Shown one piece after another: positions 13,724 through 16,460 of a stretch of 16,460 nt of DNA. Under the pieces are notes generated by a model, which worked only from the letters and a program-made list of their open reading frames with translations, had not been told where the DNA came from and did no database searches. The stretch comes from JAAYYM01 sp964483545 (GTDB lineage: Bacteria; Bacillota; Clostridia; Lachnospirales; Lachnospiraceae), in NCBI GenBank assembly GCA_964483545.1, contig CAZACC010000046.1, positions 1 to 16,460 of the forward strand. Reading direction: 5' to 3'. The translations under genes were made by a program, and so were the position numbers. Positions within the stretch are counted from its first letter, which is position 1. Every line of letters begins with the position of its first letter.

Positions 13724-14710
13724 ATGAAAAGCATTATAGAGGACATTAAAAATCATACTTACAAACCAGTCTATCTACTCTATGGAGAGGAGGCTTATCT
13801 AAAGAAGCAATATAAGGATAAGCTGCGACAGGCGCTATCGGCACCAGACGATACGATGAATTACTCGTATTATGAGGGGAAGGATACGAACGCCAAGGCT
13901 GTGATTGACCTAGCGGCAACAATGCCTTTTCTAGCAGAGCGCAGATTGATTATCATGGAGAATACTGGATATTTCAAGTCAACCAATGAGGATATGGCTG
14001 CCTTTATGAAGGAAATTCCAGAAACAACCTGCATGGTGTTTGTGGAGCAGGTAGTTGATAAACGCAGTAGGATGTTCAAAGCAGTCAAGGCTGCGGGTCG
14101 TGTTGTCGAGATGGTACGACAAAATGAGAATAATTTGAAACGCTGGATTCTTGGTACTTTGAAACGGGAAAACATGAAGCTGACAGAGCAGACCTTGAAT
14201 TTGTTTCTACAAATGACCGGTGATGACATGGAGCATATTGAGAAGGAGCTGGAAAAGCTAATCTGCTACTGCATAGGTAGAGACAGTATTACAAGTGCCG
14301 ATGTTGAATCAGTCTGTACAGTCAGAGTCACGAACAAGATTTTTGATATGATCAATGCCATAGCAGAGAAGCGGCAGGAGGAGGCATTGGCATTGTATAA
14401 TGATTTGCTGATGCTGAAGGAACCACCGATGCGAATTCTCTTTTTGATTGCCAGACAGTTCAATCTCCTGATGCAGGTTAAGGGAATGAGAGCAGCTGGA
14501 AACAATCAGCAGACAATTGCAGAAAAAACAGGACTTCAAGGTTTTATCGTGGGCAAGTATATCACGCAGTCAGGTAAGTTTACGCATCAGATGTTGCGGG
14601 AAATCGTGGAAGCCTGCGTAGAAGCAGAGGAAGCAGTCAAGACGGGGAAAATGAATGATGTCATGAGTGTTGAACTTTTGATTATTAAATACAGCAGCAA
14701 ATTGAAATAG
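13724..14710 (+). CDS. holA: DNA polymerase III subunit delta (clamp-loader wrench)
   Basis: Cytoplasmic clamp-loader subunit that opens the beta sliding clamp during replication. The 328-residue length is normal for the family. The opening PVYLLYGEEAYLKKQYKDKL is the typical delta N-terminus of AAA+ fold domain I, without a classical Walker ATP site, as expected for delta. The central TTCMVFVEQVVDKRSRMFKAV and the C-terminal PPMRILFLIARQFNLLMQVK, with ...SVELLIIKYSSKLK at the end, fit the collar domain. It follows comEC by 55 bases, the order seen in B. subtilis (comEC-yqeN). Unusually, no Shine-Dalgarno sequence precedes ATG 13724 (ACTAAAATAAGAAC), while a promoter-like pair sits directly upstream. 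Confidence 0.93.
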   Translation: MKSIIEDIKNHTYKPVYLLYGEEAYLKKQYKDKLRQALSAPDDTMNYSYYEGKDTNAKAVIDLAATMPFLAERRLIIMENTGYFKSTNEDMAAFMKEIPETTCMVFVEQVVDKRSRMFKAVKAAGRVVEMVRQNENNLKRWILGTLKRENMKLTEQTLNLFLQMTGDDMEHIEKELEKLICYCIGRDSITSADVESVCTVRVTNKIFDMINAIAEKRQEEALALYNDLLMLKEPPMRILFLIARQFNLLMQVKGMRAAGNNQQTIAEKTGLQGFIVGKYITQSGKFTHQMLREIVEACVEAEEAVKTGKMNDVMSVELLIIKYSSKLK

Positions 14711-14750
14711 AATAACAAGCATTTCAAATGAAAGAAAAGAGGGCATGACA

Positions 14751-15011
14751 ATGGATGATTTTCAAAAGGTAGTGCAGGATATCGTAGATAAGACAAAGGA
14801 ACTGACTGGCGCAGCAAAGATACATGCGGATATTAAAAGTGAGGAGTTGAAGATTCAGAAAAAATACTATGAACTGGGTAAGAAATACTATGAACTGTAC
14901 AAGGATGCACCAGAGCAGACCATGAGGCAATATGTTGATGATATAGACAGGTGCAATGCGAAGATAGGGGATTACAAGGAGAAGCTGGATACAATCAAGG
15001 AACACAAGTGA
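14751..15011 (+). CDS. Small helical protein of unknown function
   Basis: I do not recognise this 86-residue protein. It has no signal peptide or membrane segment. It is rich in Lys, Glu, Asp and Tyr, with no Cys-rich or catalytic motif apart from one isolated cysteine. A heptad-like stretch (KSEELKIQKKYYELGKKYYELY) contains the near-repeat KKYYELGKKYYELY, then a short break (KDAPEQT) and a second helix (IDRCNAKIGDYKEKLDTIKE), suggesting a helical hairpin or coiled-coil pair. ATG 14751 is preferred because AGAGGG (14738-14743) is seven bases upstream; ATG 14745 is one base from it. It starts 40 bases after holA and precedes the flagellar genes, which have their own promoter, so it probably belongs to the holA transcript. 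Confidence 0.75.
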   Translation: MDDFQKVVQDIVDKTKELTGAAKIHADIKSEELKIQKKYYELGKKYYELYKDAPEQTMRQYVDDIDRCNAKIGDYKEKLDTIKEHK

Positions 15012-15047
15012 ATTATCTGTGAACTGACTCAAAATTCGAGAGAAGAC

Positions 15048-15076
15048 TTGCAATTCGACTGTTGATGAAGTATACT
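15048..15076 (+). promoter_or_regulatory. Sigma-A-type promoter for flaG and the flagellin-like gene
   Basis: TTGCAA (15048-15053), exactly 17 bases and TATACT (15071-15076), with an expected start near 15083 and a leader of about 50 nucleotides. The perfect palindrome AAGTATACTT (15068-15077) overlaps the -10 and could be an operator. This sits in the 123-bp gap after the small helical gene. No sigma-28 type element (TAAA-N15-GCCGATAA) was found, so these flagellar genes may be read by the housekeeping sigma factor. Confidence 0.5.
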
Positions 15077-15137
15077 TATATTAGGAACATGGGCTGATTT
15101 ATGCGGTCCTTATGAAGTATCACATGGAGGTGGTATG

Positions 15138-15614
15138 ATGAGTGTAGAGACTATTCAGAATGTCTCAATCAAGGCATCAGAAACGAAGCTGCCCAAGATG
15201 CATCAGATGAACATCAATGAAAGACGCGAGTCTGCCGCAGCCGCAAACGCAATGATCGACTCGGGGGTTCAGAAGCTGGAAACAGTGATTCCCTCTGTAG
15301 TTGCAGCGGGTAAGGGACAGCAGGCAATCAATGCAAAAAACAAGCAGACACTGGAAGCAGGCAGAGATGCAAGGGCATCCGAGAAGAAATACAATGAGGT
15401 CATGACAGAAAAGGCAGTTGAGAATGCCAATAACCGAGTGAAAAGTACGAAGACCAACGCAAAGTTCGAATATAATGAGGATATCAACAGGATTACGATC
15501 ACCATCACAGATGAGAACAATGAGGTAGTCAAGGAAATCCCACCCGAAGCAACTCAGAAAATGCTAGAGCGCATCCACACATTTTCCGGAATGGTCTTAG
15601 ATAGAGGGATATAG
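15138..15614 (+). CDS. flaG: FlaG-family flagellar protein with long N-terminal extension
   Basis: The last 50 residues (AKFEYNEDINRITITITDEN, then EVVKEIPPEATQKMLERIHTF, ending SGMVLDRGI) match the FlaG domain, a small beta/alpha module found beside flagellin genes and linked to filament length. The first 105 or so residues are Ala-, Asn-, Lys- and Glu-rich and probably helical or disordered, making the protein (158 residues) longer than many FlaG proteins of roughly 110-130. There is no signal peptide, in line with export through the flagellar apparatus. GGAGG (15126-15130) is seven bases before ATG 15138; ATG 15135 is also possible. It directly precedes a flagellin-like gene. FlaG identity rests on the C-terminal domain. 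Confidence 0.85.
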   Translation: MSVETIQNVSIKASETKLPKMHQMNINERRESAAAANAMIDSGVQKLETVIPSVVAAGKGQQAINAKNKQTLEAGRDARASEKKYNEVMTEKAVENANNRVKSTKTNAKFEYNEDINRITITITDENNEVVKEIPPEATQKMLERIHTFSGMVLDRGI

Positions 15615-15620
15615 AGGGAT
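15601..15620 (+). repeat. Perfect 10-bp tandem duplication over the flaG stop codon
   Basis: ATAGAGGGAT occurs at 15601-15610 and again at 15611-15620, followed by ATA, so the ten-base periodicity runs for 23 bases. The TAG stop (15612-15614) lies in the second unit. The period is not in frame. The second unit also supplies the GAGGG arm of the hairpin that follows. Confidence 0.75.
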
Positions 15621-15647
15621 ATAAATTACGAAGTAATTTATGCCCTC
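15614..15647 (+). promoter_or_regulatory. Strong hairpin at the flaG stop, not a standard terminator
   Basis: GAGGG (15614-15618) pairs with CCCTC (15643-15647). Inside it ATAAATTAC (15621-15629) pairs perfectly with GTAATTTAT (15633-15641) around a GAA loop, with a T-G pair and one bulged A at the junction. That gives about 15 pairs. The following bases (AGGAGCAAACTGG) contain no U-run, so simple intrinsic termination is unlikely. It may protect or process mRNA between flaG and the flagellin-like gene, or be a dispersed repeat. Confidence 0.6.
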
Positions 15648-15662
15648 AGGAGCAAACTGGAA

Positions 15663-15679
15663 CATTTTGCGAGCAAATG
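15663..15679 (+). repeat. Small second inverted repeat upstream of the flagellin-like gene
   Basis: TTTGC (15666-15670) and GCAAA (15673-15677) flank a two-base GA centre. Adjoining CATT and ATG can extend the pairing with a bulge. It lies 17 bases after the large hairpin. The intergenic segment 15615-15736 otherwise shows no gene and no clear promoter; it ends in the AAGGAGGT ribosome-binding site of the next gene. Confidence 0.35.
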
Positions 15680-15736
15680 ACCACAACCCCAATATTAGCC
15701 AGCAGTGAAACTCATTATTACAAGGAGGTAGATAAT

Positions 15737-16460
15737 ATGTCAAGTATACAGGGAGTAACATCAGGAGTCAGTGTAAACTATAGTCAGATCGCCAGCGGAA
15801 AGCGGATCAATTCCGCAGCGGACGATGCATCGGGATTGGCGATATCCAAAAAACTGGAAACCCAGTCCACTGGTCTAGATGTAGGTGCAGCAAATGCGCA
15901 GTCGGGCAAGGATGCGTTGAATATAGCAGACGGAGCCCTCGGTGGCATCAATGATTCCCTGCAGAGAATCTATGAGCTGAGCGTTAAGGCGTCCAACGGC
16001 TTGAACTCAGGCAGTGATTTGAGCGCTATGCAGAAGGAAGTTGACCAGTTGATGAAGGGGATCACAGAAACGGCATCCAATACAGAATATAATACATTAA
16101 AGCTGATAGACGGCAGTATGGCAGATATCGATCTTGCCACAAATCCAGACGGTACAGGCCAGTCAATTAAAATGGCAAATGCTACATTGGAGGCGTTAGG
16201 GATAGACGGATATGATCTGACGGGCGATTTTGACATCAACAGAATCACATCAGCGATGGACAAAGTCAATGCCTCAAGAAGTGATGGCGGAGCAGCATCA
16301 AATGCACTCGATTATGCGATTGATTACAATCAATACGCATCTCAGAATACAACAGCAGCGCAAAGCCGTATCGAAGATCTGGATATTCCAAAGGCAATCT
16401 CAGAACAGAAGAAAAATGAAGTGATAGACGAATATCAGATGATGATGCAGAAACAGAAAA
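15737..16460 (+). CDS. Flagellin-like protein, short D0 (runs off the right edge)
   Basis: The frame is open from ATG 15737 to the window end (241 complete codons), with a textbook AAGGAGGT (15722-15729) seven bases upstream. SGKRINSAADDASGLAIS followed by ALNIADGALGGINDSLQRI is the conserved flagellin N-terminal domain, and TTAAQSRIEDLDIPKAISEQ is the start of the C-terminal domain. Only about 120 residues separate these, with no large variable domain. The usual first 30 or so residues before the SSG(L/K)RINSA motif are cut to about 20 (MSSIQGVTSGVSVNYSQIA), and the C-terminus reads ...EYQMMMQKQK where ordinary flagellins have a QAMLAQANQ-like helix. It may be a minor or atypical filament subunit rather than the main one. 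Its upstream partner is the FlaG-type gene. Confidence 0.88.
   Translation, partial: MSSIQGVTSGVSVNYSQIASGKRINSAADDASGLAISKKLETQSTGLDVGAANAQSGKDALNIADGALGGINDSLQRIYELSVKASNGLNSGSDLSAMQKEVDQLMKGITETASNTEYNTLKLIDGSMADIDLATNPDGTGQSIKMANATLEALGIDGYDLTGDFDINRITSAMDKVNASRSDGGAASNALDYAIDYNQYASQNTTAAQSRIEDLDIPKAISEQKKNEVIDEYQMMMQKQK

Noticed and set aside
15622..15650. TAAA ... GCCCTCAG as a sigma-28 flagellar promoter
   Set aside because: Spacing is 16 rather than 15, and the -10 box matches GCCGATAA poorly; the bases are explained by the hairpin.
16230..16424. 64-residue plus-strand frame inside the flagellin-like gene
   Set aside because: Shadow frame; the flagellin frame is open through the same stretch and carries conserved motifs.

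Overview
The window looks like chromosome of an anaerobic, motile, low-to-moderate-GC Firmicute, most probably a Lachnospiraceae member (Roseburia / Agathobacter / Lachnospira-like). The reasons are the arg gene order with a bifunctional-type ArgJ and a type-2 ArgC, purine-rich Shine-Dalgarno sequences, a ComEC-HolA pair, and a compact flagellin that starts MSSIQGV. The genus assignment is inference from protein character; no rRNA gene is present.

Region 1 (1-5657) is arginine biosynthesis. The 5' end of argG lies on the minus strand. It is separated by a roughly 490-bp AT-rich divergent control region from a plus-strand cluster argC - GNAT acetyltransferase - argJ - argB - argD. ArgJ recycles the acetyl group from acetylornithine to glutamate. 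ArgB has the N-terminal helix of arginine-inhibited hexameric kinases. ArgC and ArgD complete the route to acetylornithine, and ArgG would act two steps later. The control region holds two candidate promoters, palindromes resembling paired ARG boxes, a twice-used 10-bp palindrome, and an argC leader with competing hairpins and a tiny arginine-containing reading frame.

Region 2 (5688-7310) is a membrane-anchored protein with a solute-binding-protein fold. It has no transporter partners, and a long acidic low-complexity segment interrupts the fold.

Region 3 (7361-14710) is a competence / signalling / replication block: comEA, an OmpR-type response regulator, a sensor histidine kinase, a tandem-GerMN lipoprotein, comEC and holA. 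The usual comEA...comEC-holA order is split by a two-component system plus GerMN lipoprotein, a combination that recalls actinobacterial MtrA-MtrB-LpqB. The kinase lacks a normal start codon; a strong Shine-Dalgarno sequence points to ATT.

Region 4 (14751-16460) holds a small helical protein of unknown function. It is followed, behind a good sigma-A-type promoter, by a long FlaG-family protein and a flagellin-like gene that runs off the window. The flagellin has a shortened N-terminal D0 helix, and a strong non-terminator hairpin sits on the flaG stop codon.

No rRNA, tRNA, CRISPR array, insertion sequence or clear intrinsic terminator was seen. Most genes belong to known families. The parts that merit a second look are the signalling module inside the com cluster, the kinase start, the argC leader, the solute-binding protein insert, the FlaG/flagellin pair and the short tandem duplications over stop codons.
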